DNA of 64,000 bases. It comes from Estrella lausannensis (GTDB lineage Bacteria; Chlamydiota; Chlamydiia; Chlamydiales; Criblamydiaceae). The position numbers and the translations under genes are program-made. The notes below the pieces were generated by a model. That model was given only the letters and a program-made list of their open reading frames with translations. It made no database searches and was not told the DNA's origin. Numbering within the stretch: the stretch's first letter is position 1; each line of letters starts with the position of its first letter. Shown in pieces: positions 8,638 to 17,204 of this stretch. The DNA lies in NCBI RefSeq assembly GCF_900000175.1, contig NZ_CWGJ01000006.1:156185-220184 (forward strand), read 5' to 3'.

Positions 8638-9096
8638 CTATGACGGCGAGAAGCGAAACCCTTGTTGACGGGCAGCTTCGTAGACAGCAATTCCGACAGA
8701 GGTTGCCAGGTTAAGGCATCTTTTACCTTCCATCATGGGGATTTTTGCAAACCGGTCAGGCCACTTTTCAAAGAGATTACCAGGCAGGCCTTTGCTTTCG
8801 CTGCCAAAGATGAAAATGTGGTCTTGGGAATAGTTGAACTCGGTATAAATCTTATCCGCTTTACTTGAAAAGAAGGTGAAGGGCTTTTGAGCCTCCATAA
8901 GATACCTTTCAAGATCATCAATACGGCTGAGGGAGACCTCCTCCATATAGTCCATGCCTGCCCGCTTAAGCCAGCGGTCTGTCAGGGAAAAGCCGATCGG
9001 TTCAACTAACACCAGGCGGCAGCCGGAGACGCTGCAGGTTCTGATGATGTTGCCGGTGTTTTGGGGAATTTCGGGCTGAAAAAGGATAACTTCCAT
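8638..9096 (-). CDS. trmL: tRNA (cytidine(34)-2'-O)-methyltransferase (SPOUT family)
   Basis: A 152-aa SPOUT methyltransferase of the TrmL (YibK) type, which 2'-O-methylates the wobble nucleotide of tRNA-Leu isoacceptors. The three SPOUT motifs are clear: FQPEIPQNTGNIIRTC at the N-terminus, IFGSESKGLP in the middle, and RCLNLATSVGIAVYEAARQQ forming the trefoil knot that binds S-adenosylmethionine. The length is that of minimal TrmL. It corresponds to the gene annotated spoU (CT540) next to mip in Chlamydia. No strong ribosome binding site is visible. Confidence 0.92.
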   Translation of the reverse strand: MEVILFQPEIPQNTGNIIRTCSVSGCRLVLVEPIGFSLTDRWLKRAGMDYMEEVSLSRIDDLERYLMEAQKPFTFFSSKADKIYTEFNYSQDHIFIFGSESKGLPGNLFEKWPDRFAKIPMMEGKRCLNLATSVGIAVYEAARQQGFRFSPS

Positions 9097-9128
9097 GCTA
9101 GAGCTTGTTTTATACCGAATAAATGGGA

Positions 9129-9150
9129 AAGGCGCCCTTATGGGCGCCTT
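9129..9150 (-). terminator. Hairpin terminator after mip
   Basis: AAGGCGCCC-TTAT-GGGCGCCTT, a perfect 9-bp GC-rich stem just downstream of mip on the reverse strand, followed there by TCCCATTTATTC. Confidence 0.75.
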
Positions 9151-9174
9151 GAGGGAGACTTAAGGCCGGATTAC

Positions 9175-9972
9175 TTAATCTTCATCCTTGTCGTCGTCAT
9201 CTTTGTCGCTACCCTCATCGTCATCCTTATCGTTGCCCTCGTCGCCTTCGTGGGATGCTTTCTCACCTGATTTTTCTTCATCATCAGATGCCATCGACTG
9301 TAAGTTTAGGTCGGATGAATTAGCTTTCACTACTTCAATCTCAAAAATGAGAAGGGCGTTTGGAGGCAGGTTACCCATTGTTCCGTAGCCGAGGTCCGGG
9401 TGAATGAAGAGTTTTCTTTTCTCTCCTTCTTTCATTCCGAGTAAGCCTTTGCTAAATCCTGGGATGGTCTGGTCTAGGGGGATCGTGATTGGACCACCGA
9501 CTTCTTCCGACGAGCCGAATACGGTGCCGTCCTGGTATTTACCGCTGTAATGGATCAGCGGTGTGGAGTGAGGCTTCACCTCTTCTCCGGAGCCCGGTTT
9601 TATAATTTGATACTGCAGTTTGCCCGGCTCTATTTCGACGACGCCCGGCTCTTTTGCGTTTTTCTCAAGAAACTCCTTGGCGGCGGTCAGGTTTTGCTCG
9701 GATAAAGCCGCAAACGCTTTCTCCTGCAGTTTGGCCATTGCCATTTCATACTCTTGGTCGTTCATGGGCGCAGGCTGTCCTGCAGCGCCATTCTTAAGTC
9801 CTTTGATCACGGCGTCAATATCAAATGTGACTCCAGGGGATTTCAAGTTGCGGCCGATGAAATGGCCGAAAGCTTCAGACAGGAGGGAGATGTTGATATC
9901 GTCCGCTTCCGGCTTCTCTGCTAGATTCTTGGCTTGTTCTTCCGCGAGCAGCGTTTGAGGGGCAGGGCTCAT
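9175..9972 (-). CDS. mip: Mip-like FKBP peptidyl-prolyl isomerase; export signal out of frame
   Basis: FKBP-type isomerase equivalent to chlamydial Mip (CT541). The body has an N-terminal dimerisation helix region (AFGHFIGRNLKSPG, LTAAKEFLEKNA), then the FKBP domain (LIHYSGKYQDGTVFGSSE, IPGFSKGLLGMKEGEKRKL, IHPDLGYG, PPNALLIFEIEV), and ends with an unusual Asp/Glu/Lys-rich tail of about 35 residues. The intact frame begins at ATG 9972 and lacks a signal peptide. An upstream ATG at 10052, behind AAGGAG, encodes a good signal sequence, but a 17-bp tandem duplication (9972-10005) puts it out of frame and it stops at 9969-9971. The upstream stop and the ATG at 9972 overlap as ATGA, so coupled translation of an unexported protein is possible. 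Confidence 0.88.
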   Translation of the reverse strand: MSPAPQTLLAEEQAKNLAEKPEADDINISLLSEAFGHFIGRNLKSPGVTFDIDAVIKGLKNGAAGQPAPMNDQEYEMAMAKLQEKAFAALSEQNLTAAKEFLEKNAKEPGVVEIEPGKLQYQIIKPGSGEEVKPHSTPLIHYSGKYQDGTVFGSSEEVGGPITIPLDQTIPGFSKGLLGMKEGEKRKLFIHPDLGYGTMGNLPPNALLIFEIEVVKANSSDLNLQSMASDDEEKSGEKASHEGDEGNDKDDDEGSDKDDDDKDED

Positions 9973-10052
9973 GGCTCCCACTGCCGTGTGGCTCCCACTG
10001 CCGTGATGCAGGATGTCATGATCAGCATTGCTTGGCTTTTAAGCTTTGACAT
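9969..10052 (-). pseudogene. Frameshifted mip signal-peptide region
   Basis: ATG at 10052 opens 27 codons: a basic start, a hydrophobic core with a Cys (LIMTSCITAVGA), then the out-of-frame TRQWEP and a TGA stop. Removing one copy of the 17-bp repeat joins it directly to MSPAPQ of mip. It is therefore the original 5' end of mip, not a separate gene. Confidence 0.8.
9972..10005. repeat. 17-bp perfect tandem duplication in mip
   Basis: TGGCTCCCACTGCCGTG occurs twice in direct succession (9972-9988 and 9989-10005). Seventeen is not a multiple of three, so the extra copy shifts the frame. Confidence 0.97.
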
Positions 10053-10201
10053 GGCTTCTACTTACTCCTTATCTGTCGATGAGTTAAATGATGATACGTT
10101 AAGGAATGGAGGGTAATTTGTCTAGCATTTCGTGAGGAGGCGATCCTGGGAGAGGGATCAAGGGGAAATCATGACTTTTAGAGTGGATAACCAATTGTAG
10201 A

Positions 10202-10246
10202 GGCTGTTTGATGGTCCGAGTTTTGCCCTCGCCTCTTCAAACAGCC
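10202..10246. other. Inverted repeat downstream of aspS
   Basis: GGCTGTTTGA at 10202-10211 pairs with TCAAACAGCC at 10237-10246. It lies just beyond the aspS stop on the reverse strand and may end that transcript, though no T run follows. Confidence 0.5.
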
Positions 10247-10264
10247 GTCTATCCAGACTTAGGC

Positions 10265-12019
10265 TTACTCCGCGATTTGGATCCCTAAATCGTTAAGCTG
10301 GCGTATCTCTACTGTGGATGGGCACTCCAGCATAAGATCTTGCGCTTTCTGTGTTTTCGGGAAAGCGATGACATCGCGGATATTTGTTGTGTTGCAAAGA
10401 AGCATCATGATCCTGTCGAGTCCAAACGCGAGACCGAGGTGAGGAGGCGTTCCATACTCGAGCGCTTCCAAGAAGAAGCCAAACCTGCTCTCTTGCTCTT
10501 CTTCGGTGATGTTTAGCAATTTGAAAATTGCTTTTTGCACTTCCATGGAGTGTATTCGCTGGGATCCGCCGCCGATCTCGTATCCGTTCAGGATCATATC
10601 GTAGGCGTTAGATCTTACTTTCAAAGGCTCTGTCTTCAGAAGGGGGATGTCGTCTGGGTGGGGCGCGGTAAAGGGGTGGTGCACTGCAGACAGACGGTTT
10701 TCTTCTGCATCCCACTCAAATAAAGGAAAGTCTGTCACCCAAAGGAATTCATTTCGCTCTTTGTCGATGAGGCCCAGATCTTCTCCCAACTTTCTTCGTA
10801 GGTGATCCAATGAAAGGTTTACCCTTCCCGGTTCTCCTGCTGCCATGAAGATCAGGTCTCCCTCTTCAGCCTCCATTTTACCGGCTAGGCTGGACAGAAC
10901 CTCATCAGGGAAAAACTTTGCAATGCTCGACTGCAGTTTGCCGTCTTGCATCTTCATCCAGGCAAGCCCTTTGAGTCCGAGACGCTGCACGAAGGCTATA
11001 TAGTCGTCTATTTCTTTACGGCTCAGCTTAGAGCCCGCTTTCACAGTCAGGCCTTTGACGACACCGAGGTTTCTGATCTCGTCTAGGAACACAGTGAAGG
11101 AAGAGGCTGAGACGATATCGCTCAGTGAAACAAGCGGCATGCCGAAGCGGAGGTCGGGCCTGTCGGTTCCGTATTTTTCCAAGGCCTCTTGGTAACTCAT
11201 GCGACGGAAAGGTGTTTCCACTTTGACTCCCGCATGGGCTTCGAAGATTTTCTTCATCAGATTTTCCATCAGAGTCATCAACCCTTCTGGGGTCTCAAAA
11301 CTCATTTCCAAGTCGATCTGGGTAAATTCCGGTTGTCTGTCCGCTCTTAAATCCTCGTCTCTGAAGCACTGGGCAATTTGAAAATAGCGGTCCATCCCTG
11401 AAATCATGAACAGCTGCTTGAAAAGTTGCGGCGACTGCGGAAGGGCATAAAATTGTCCCGGATAGATTCTTGATGGCACCAGGTAGTCCCTGGCTCCTTC
11501 GGGAGTTGACTTGGCGAGAATCGGTGTCTGGATTTCGAGAAATTTATTTTCCGCAAGGAAGGCACGCACGGTTTGCATGCATTCGCTTCTTTTGATCAGA
11601 TTGGAAGCAATCTTACCTCGTCGTATATCAAGATAGCGCCATTTGAGTCTGATGTCTTCATGTGTTTCGACATCTTCATCGGAGATGGAAAATGGCGGGG
11701 TTTTAGCTTGTGATAGGATGTGCATTTCGTTGATATGCACTTCGATACCACCTGTAGACAACTTAGGGTTGTTCATGCCCTCTTTTCTTTTAAGCACATT
11801 GCCTGTCACTGTAATGACCCATTCGGATCTGAGGCGATGGGCGTCGGGAATCGTTTCAGGATTTAAAACCAGTTGCGTCAGTCCAAATCTGTCCCTTAGG
11901 TCAACGAAGATCAAACCGCCGTGGTCTCTTCTGCGGTGTACCCACCCTGAAAGCCTGACAGTTTCTCGATCGTTTGCTTCTGTTAATTCACCGCATGTGT
12001 GGGTTCTTCTGTAATCCAT
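10265..12019 (-). CDS. aspS: Aspartyl-tRNA synthetase
   Basis: Class IIb synthetase of bacterial type, 584 aa. The N-terminal OB-fold anticodon-binding domain (LSGWVHRRRDHGGLIFVDLRDRFG) is followed by the catalytic core with motif 2 (FRDEDLRADRQPEFTQIDLE) and motif 3 (HLGLAFGLDRIMMLL), and a bacterial insertion (GAD) domain lies between them. The length is normal. It lies 18 nt downstream of hisS on the same strand, so hisS-aspS form an operon, as in Chlamydia (CT543-CT542). ATG 12019 has AAGG upstream. Confidence 0.97.
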   Translation of the reverse strand: MDYRRTHTCGELTEANDRETVRLSGWVHRRRDHGGLIFVDLRDRFGLTQLVLNPETIPDAHRLRSEWVITVTGNVLKRKEGMNNPKLSTGGIEVHINEMHILSQAKTPPFSISDEDVETHEDIRLKWRYLDIRRGKIASNLIKRSECMQTVRAFLAENKFLEIQTPILAKSTPEGARDYLVPSRIYPGQFYALPQSPQLFKQLFMISGMDRYFQIAQCFRDEDLRADRQPEFTQIDLEMSFETPEGLMTLMENLMKKIFEAHAGVKVETPFRRMSYQEALEKYGTDRPDLRFGMPLVSLSDIVSASSFTVFLDEIRNLGVVKGLTVKAGSKLSRKEIDDYIAFVQRLGLKGLAWMKMQDGKLQSSIAKFFPDEVLSSLAGKMEAEEGDLIFMAAGEPGRVNLSLDHLRRKLGEDLGLIDKERNEFLWVTDFPLFEWDAEENRLSAVHHPFTAPHPDDIPLLKTEPLKVRSNAYDMILNGYEIGGGSQRIHSMEVQKAIFKLLNITEEEQESRFGFFLEALEYGTPPHLGLAFGLDRIMMLLCNTTNIRDVIAFPKTQKAQDLMLECPSTVEIRQLNDLGIQIAE

Positions 12020-12037
12020 CGGGGCTAAACCTTATTT

Positions 12038-13495
12038 TTACTGGGATGGTTTGTCAAAAATTTCCTGCATCTTCTCAAGCGCAATTTTCAAATTGGAAGA
12101 GGCTTCATTGGTGCAGGTTATGGATTGGTTCATTTTTTTTAGGAAAAACTCCTTCTCGACATCACTTTGAAAAGGAGAGTTTAAGTTAGCCCAGAGCCTT
12201 TCATAGCTAGCGGACTCCTTTTGCAGGAGCAGGATACGTAGGGCGGATTCAAAGTTAACCTCAAATTGCTCTCCTGTCTCCATTTCCTTTAAGCGAAACT
12301 TTTGCGTCTCGAGTTCCGTTTCTCCTAAGACCGCGACGTACTTGGAGCCGTTTTTTTCAGCTCGGGACATCGCCTTACCCACCTTCTTCAGGCCCATTTC
12401 CATCTCAGCACTGATTCCCTTTTCACGGAGCAGGTGAAGGAATTTGAACGAGAGCAGCTCCGCCGCCTCACCCATTGGAATCAAGGTAAGTAAAGGAGCC
12501 GGTCTTTCCACGGGGAAAGTGCTCTGCTTGAGCATAGTCTGGATTATCCTTTCCATTCCTGTTCCAAAACCGCATGAAGGAAGGTCGGGACCGCCTAAGG
12601 ATTTGATCAGACCGTCATAACGGCCTCCGCCGGCTATGCTGTTTTGAGCTCCCAGACTGTTGGTGACGATTTCAAAAACTGTATAATTGTAATAGTCAAG
12701 CCCTCTTACAAGTCGGGGTGCAATGGTGAAGGGGATGGAAAGCTCCGTCAAAAGCGACTTGAGTTTTTCGAAGTGCATTGAGGCTTCGTCTGAGAGGAAC
12801 TCAAGGATCGAGGGAGCGTTCTCGATGATGGGCTGATCCTCCTCCGCTTTTGAATCGAGAACCCTCAGAGGGTTGACTGTGAGCCTCTCCTTGCTGTCAT
12901 TTGATAGTTTTTCACGGTGGCTCTCAAGGTATTTGATCAACACCTCTTTATATCTCTTTCGTGACTCCGGGTCTCCAAGAGAATTGAGTTTCACCGAAAG
13001 GTCTTGCAGTCCAAGGCGGCGATAGAGAGTGTAGATCATGTCGATCAATTCGGCATCCTGATAGGGGGATTTGATGCCGATTGCCTCGACCCCGAACTGG
13101 TGGTGCTGTCGGTACCTCCCCGCCTGCGCCCTTTCATAGCGGAACATAGGCTGGATGTAAAAAAGCTTTTGCACCGGGTTCTTTAAGTCCAGACGATTTT
13201 CGATGAGCGCCCTCATAGCCGGTGCTGTCCCTTCAGGCCTTAACGTCAGCGATCTGTCTCCCTTATCCTGGAAGGTGTACATTTCCTTGCTAACGATGTC
13301 GGTTCCTTCGCCAACGCCTCTTAGAAAGAGTTCGGTTTTTTCAAAAATCGGTGTCCGAATTTCCTGGTAGCCCCACTCGGCCGCCGTTTCGCGTATTGTA
13401 GCTTCTACAAAATTCCAGAGATAGGAAGAGCGCCAGAGTTCGTTTTCGTCCAAGGGAATGATGTCAAAGACGCCGGGGGGAAGTGAAATGTTCAT
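12038..13495 (-). CDS. hisS: Histidyl-tRNA synthetase with C-terminal extension
   Basis: Class II synthetase, 485 aa. Motifs seen: PPGVFDIIP at the N-terminus, TLRPEGTAPAMRA, motif 2 FRYERAQAGRYRQHHQFGVE, the histidine-A motif LVRGLDYYNYTVFE, and motif 3 PSCGFGTGMERI. The anticodon-binding domain follows, and then about 60 further residues after the usual end (from about SASYERLWANLN), helical and charged, that I do not recall in short bacterial HisRS. The frame is open to a TTG at 13501, but ATG 13495 with TTAGGTTG ahead is preferred. Confidence 0.95.
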   Translation of the reverse strand: MNISLPPGVFDIIPLDENELWRSSYLWNFVEATIRETAAEWGYQEIRTPIFEKTELFLRGVGEGTDIVSKEMYTFQDKGDRSLTLRPEGTAPAMRALIENRLDLKNPVQKLFYIQPMFRYERAQAGRYRQHHQFGVEAIGIKSPYQDAELIDMIYTLYRRLGLQDLSVKLNSLGDPESRKRYKEVLIKYLESHREKLSNDSKERLTVNPLRVLDSKAEEDQPIIENAPSILEFLSDEASMHFEKLKSLLTELSIPFTIAPRLVRGLDYYNYTVFEIVTNSLGAQNSIAGGGRYDGLIKSLGGPDLPSCGFGTGMERIIQTMLKQSTFPVERPAPLLTLIPMGEAAELLSFKFLHLLREKGISAEMEMGLKKVGKAMSRAEKNGSKYVAVLGETELETQKFRLKEMETGEQFEVNFESALRILLLQKESASYERLWANLNSPFQSDVEKEFFLKKMNQSITCTNEASSNLKIALEKMQEIFDKPSQ

Positions 13496-13591
13496 GATCA
13501 ACCTAATTTTTGACGGTAATATGTTACTTTAAAAGGGGATATGAGTAAAGAAGAGAGAGTCGGACGTTTCTCATCTTAGGCCTATCCCCAT

Positions 13592-13629
13592 TATACCGAA
13601 AGTGTCCTAAATTTTGAGACTCTTTCGCT
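13592..13629. repeat. Family A dispersed repeat (short copy)
   Basis: TATACCGAAAGTGTCCTAA followed by ATTTTGAGACTCTTTCG. The two halves are near inverted repeats and match the ends of the other copies. Confidence 0.7.
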
Positions 13630-13706
13630 CAGCTGCAAAGGGAGAAATAAGTTCAAATTCAGCCCTATGTTCGGGCATACCTGTAGAAGGATTAGCTATG
13701 TTTTTT

Positions 13707-16274
13707 TTAATTTAGCTCAGCATACCTTCGGGTGAACTCATCGAGGTAGTAATTTTGCTCTTCCAGATCAAAAATCCAGGCCTCTTTCATTGCCTGCGAG
13801 AGCTTTTCTCGGGTATCGGGGGTGAAAACGTCGCTTTCGTCATCAAAGCTGCGGAGAAGGATAAAATCGTTGAGTTTATCGACAACGGCGCCTTTGACCT
13901 GATTTTGGAACGCAATGATCAGCTGAGGGTCTTCTGAAGGATCGCAAGAGAAGTACGAAGCAGCCTTGCTGATGGCGTCAAAGAGAGGGCTGAAGTTGGA
14001 CGCGGCCTCTATCTCCAGAATCGCCTTTTTCCCCTCTTCCGGCAAGCTGCAGTTAGTGGAGGTTTCCTGTCCTTGAGTTGAGAAGAGCTCGTTGGCAGCC
14101 AGACTTCTCAATCCCGACTTTTCCACATAGTCCAAAAATTCGCTCAAAGGAATATTTTTGTGGCTTCCGTAAATTTGATACAATTTGCGCATGATGGAGA
14201 CATTCGTTTGCTCGATCTTTTCCGTCAAAGCGATCGCTTTTTGTTGCAAATCTTCGATTGTGTAAGAGCCTGGCTCTTCAATCTCGTGAGAGATCATCAG
14301 ATCCAGTTCGGAGTGAATTTTTTCAAGTTCACCCCTGCGTTGATTGGAGAGATTGTTGAGTTCGGTGTAGAGGGGGGAGGCGAGTTCCATTTCACGCCGG
14401 TAGGAATTAAGCGGTCTCTGGGAGGTCGCTTCTCCGATCAGGGCGACGGCGGCAGCCCGTGCGGCCTTCAAGGGATCGAGTTCGCTCTCTTGACGCAGCC
14501 CGTCTGTCGGTCTGAGATCTTCATCGTCGATAAGATAACTGGTGGTTTTGTTACTTTTTTCATCGTAGTCGATGTAGGCGAGCAGGAAATCTTCTCCCTG
14601 GACGATCGAGGATATTGCCATTTTGGCTTTTTCAGCGTGTTCTTTTCCTTTTGTGGTGTACATGACAGCAAAAGGGAGTTTGGCGATGGAGCGAAGCACC
14701 TCTTTGAGTTTACGCATCTCGCTTGAGTTAGTCGGTTTGGACAATGCTTCTACAGCTTCCGACATGATACGGTCGCCGACGCGACTGTAGCGGGGGCTGT
14801 TGTAGATGTAGTTTTCAGCTCCGGGATATTTTACCTTTAGTCTCTCTGGTGTTTTGAAGCCGTTGTGGTTGTCTTTATCGGCCAGAAGATCCATTGGGAT
14901 GATTTGTGCACGGTTGAGGATGCGGGCAACATCATCGCTGCCGGGGCTGTGCAGTTGGTCGGGGTCAATGAGCAGTCTGTTTAAGGCCTTTAGATCGTTG
15001 ATTCTGCGCAGTGTCATCATGGCTGAGTCCACAACAATCGAATCGGGAGTGGTTAAATAGTGAAAAAGGCTTGGCTCGGGCTGGGCAATGATCACAAAAC
15101 GGGAGTTGTCTCTGTTGGTGTAGATGCGCAAGAGATAATCGTCATTCAATTTTCCATTACCCTCAAGCCTCAGTTGGGCTTCGTGATGCGGAGAGAGGGA
15201 GGCCGCTACGCTGGATTTTAAGAATTGGGGATTTGACCAGTTGTGCTGGTGAGGAATTATGTGGTGAATCTGCGCATAGGTCATTGCCAGGGCAATATCT
15301 GAGACGCTTCTGGAAACTTCAATGACCCTTTTTTCACTCTCGTGATTGAATTTCCACAGTGATCCGCCGATGAGTAAAAAGAGAAGGAGAGTCGCGATCG
15401 CGAACGTGATGAAGATTATTTTCAGCTGAGGTCTAAGTGCGCTGATGATTTTTTTGACTGGTTTGTCCTCTGACTTCGGCTGGGTAGCTCCTGCTCTTGG
15501 GGGAGGTGATGTTTTAAAGGGGAGGGGCTCATGCTCGTTATCACTGAGATCTAAAATGAGTGTTTTCTTTGTCGGTTCCGCCTCTTGAGGAGGAGTCTTA
15601 TGGGCTGCCTGTGTCGATTCCGCCTGCAAGATGTCTCGCTCGGCGGGCATGTTTTGCGGGGGATCACTCGTTTCGGCATGGCTTCCCCTGAATTCATTTT
15701 CGATCTCCTGCCACTCTTCCAAGAGGGCTTCCATTTCGGCAGGGTCCATCTCTTTGGAGGAGTCTTTCGCTGCGAGATCGTTCAAAGCGTCCATATCAAG
15801 CGGGTAATCCTCCGAGGAGTCTCTCTGAAGGGGAAGATCTTCTCTCTCAGGGTGGTCTTCAGGGTGGGCCTCCTCAGGCTCATCGGCGGTTGCCGCTCTT
15901 TCGATAGCCTCTTCGACGATTCCGGCCAGATTTCCTTTTGTGCTGAAAAGTGGGAATTCCTGGTAGGATTGGCCTTCTTTTGTAAGGGCTCCCTCAAAGA
16001 TGATCATGGTGTCACCTACCACAATGACATCTTGATCTTTAATAATCCTCTTGCCGAAGGGAAGGTCGTTTAGGGTGGCAAAGGGGTCGTTTGCTAAATT
16101 TTTGACAATGAATCGATCTTCTTCTTCCGTGATGAGAAGGTGGGTGGGCTCGAACCGACTTTCGGGTAAACTTAAATCGCAGGTGTATTCTCTGGAAGAG
16201 CCGATCAGCACTTCCTTTTTATAAAAGGTATAAGTTTCGTTTCGCGCTTTGCTCTTAACGGTGAATTTGATCAT
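13707..16274 (-). CDS. FHA-domain single-pass membrane protein, 855 aa
   Basis: The N-terminus is a forkhead-associated domain (about residues 1-95: EVLIGSSREYTCDLSLPES, then the beta-rich FIVKNLANDPFATLND and QDVIVVGDTMIIFEG), which binds phosphothreonine peptides. An acidic, Pro-rich linker spans about 95-275, a single membrane helix about 286-304 (IFITFAIATLLLFLLIGG), and a 550-residue mainly helical domain follows, presumably outside the inner membrane. This layout resembles type III secretion ring proteins such as CdsD (an FHA protein of Chlamydia), but I see no second FHA or ring-building domain and the locus is different. It could link Ser/Thr kinase signalling to the envelope. It sits between hisS and uhpC, an insertion relative to C. 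trachomatis. Confidence 0.75.
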   Translation of the reverse strand: MIKFTVKSKARNETYTFYKKEVLIGSSREYTCDLSLPESRFEPTHLLITEEEDRFIVKNLANDPFATLNDLPFGKRIIKDQDVIVVGDTMIIFEGALTKEGQSYQEFPLFSTKGNLAGIVEEAIERAATADEPEEAHPEDHPEREDLPLQRDSSEDYPLDMDALNDLAAKDSSKEMDPAEMEALLEEWQEIENEFRGSHAETSDPPQNMPAERDILQAESTQAAHKTPPQEAEPTKKTLILDLSDNEHEPLPFKTSPPPRAGATQPKSEDKPVKKIISALRPQLKIIFITFAIATLLLFLLIGGSLWKFNHESEKRVIEVSRSVSDIALAMTYAQIHHIIPHQHNWSNPQFLKSSVAASLSPHHEAQLRLEGNGKLNDDYLLRIYTNRDNSRFVIIAQPEPSLFHYLTTPDSIVVDSAMMTLRRINDLKALNRLLIDPDQLHSPGSDDVARILNRAQIIPMDLLADKDNHNGFKTPERLKVKYPGAENYIYNSPRYSRVGDRIMSEAVEALSKPTNSSEMRKLKEVLRSIAKLPFAVMYTTKGKEHAEKAKMAISSIVQGEDFLLAYIDYDEKSNKTTSYLIDDEDLRPTDGLRQESELDPLKAARAAAVALIGEATSQRPLNSYRREMELASPLYTELNNLSNQRRGELEKIHSELDLMISHEIEEPGSYTIEDLQQKAIALTEKIEQTNVSIMRKLYQIYGSHKNIPLSEFLDYVEKSGLRSLAANELFSTQGQETSTNCSLPEEGKKAILEIEAASNFSPLFDAISKAASYFSCDPSEDPQLIIAFQNQVKGAVVDKLNDFILLRSFDDESDVFTPDTREKLSQAMKEAWIFDLEEQNYYLDEFTRRYAELN

Positions 16275-17204
16275 GAGTCCATTTCTGGCAGGAGTTTACC
16301 TTTTTATAACCCCCGCTTTTCTAGCACATTTCTCACCTACCGGTCAACTGGCGAATTCCCCTTTTGCATCGCTGGAATTCAAGAGGCCGCCCACAAACTG
16401 AAGTTGTATGATTTGTTTACGCCCTAGGGCTATACCGAAAGTATTTAAAATTGGGTTGTTGGCAACGAGCGAGCTCCCTTTGATTGAAAGATTGCAAGAG
16501 CCCTAATATTAAAAGTGTGAGGTGACCTATGATTTTTCAATTGGAGTAGCAAAGCATGCTGATTTGAGTTTTGGGCAGTCTCTCACAGGTTTGGCCCTCC
16601 CGTGTGGACTGTTTGACCAGGAACTAGCTTCTGGTAGAGGTGGGGATTTGGTGAGCGTTGGTGAATAGGAGTTTGATATATATTAAACGTTCATTGTGTT
16701 ATTCCAATTCAGTTTCTGTCCTGGTGAAGCCTTGACTTGAGAAATATTATGTAAGTGGTTAATAATTGCGGTTTTGTGTTTTGGTTATTCTCCCAGAGAG
16801 TCAGGTTTCCCGTGCGTGATGTTCTATGGAATGGTCGATCAAAGAAGAATCTTTAAAAGAAGCTTGAATGAAAGGCTTTTAAAAATTTTTTATGTGTGAA
16901 ATCTATCTGCCGATTCTGTAAAATGCCAAGCGGCGGCAATTAGATGTGTCGATGGATTGAAACTGCTGCTGGCTATGGAAACCGGGCCATCGTTGTAGGA
17001 GGCGGCATGAACCTTGTTTGTTGCCGCTCCGGAGTGCCTTAGATATGATCCTTTCTCGGGTGGAGTATGCTCGCGCAAGGAAAAAAGGCAAATTGAGTAA
17101 TGTTTTCCAAAAAATCGACGAAGTCACGTCCGGTAAAGGCTCTTCACATTCAGAGAGCGCCTTTTTCCACAGTTTCTTCAATCGGGAAGTTATAGGAGTC
17201 GTCA
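16275..17204. other. Long intergenic region ahead of uhpC
   Basis: About 930 bp without a supportable gene. The left part holds copies of dispersed families B and A (16388-16600). The rest has no ORF with a ribosome binding site. A weak stem (AAAGGC...GCGCCTTT, about 17135-17163) lies just upstream of uhpC and might act as an attenuator. Confidence 0.5.
16388..16600. repeat. Composite family B/A repeat element
   Basis: Starts with GCCCACAAACTGAAGTTGTATG and ends with the inverted form AGCAAAGCATGCTGATTTGAG...GGGCAGTCTCTC, giving imperfect terminal inverted repeats of family B. Inside, 16429-16545 holds a degenerate family A copy (TATACCGAAAGTATTTAAAA, TTGAAAGATTGCAAG). Confidence 0.6.

Noticed and set aside
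13707..16274. Identification of the FHA protein as the type III ring protein CdsD
   Set aside because: It has FHA and one membrane helix, but I see no second FHA or ring-building domain and no type III neighbours.
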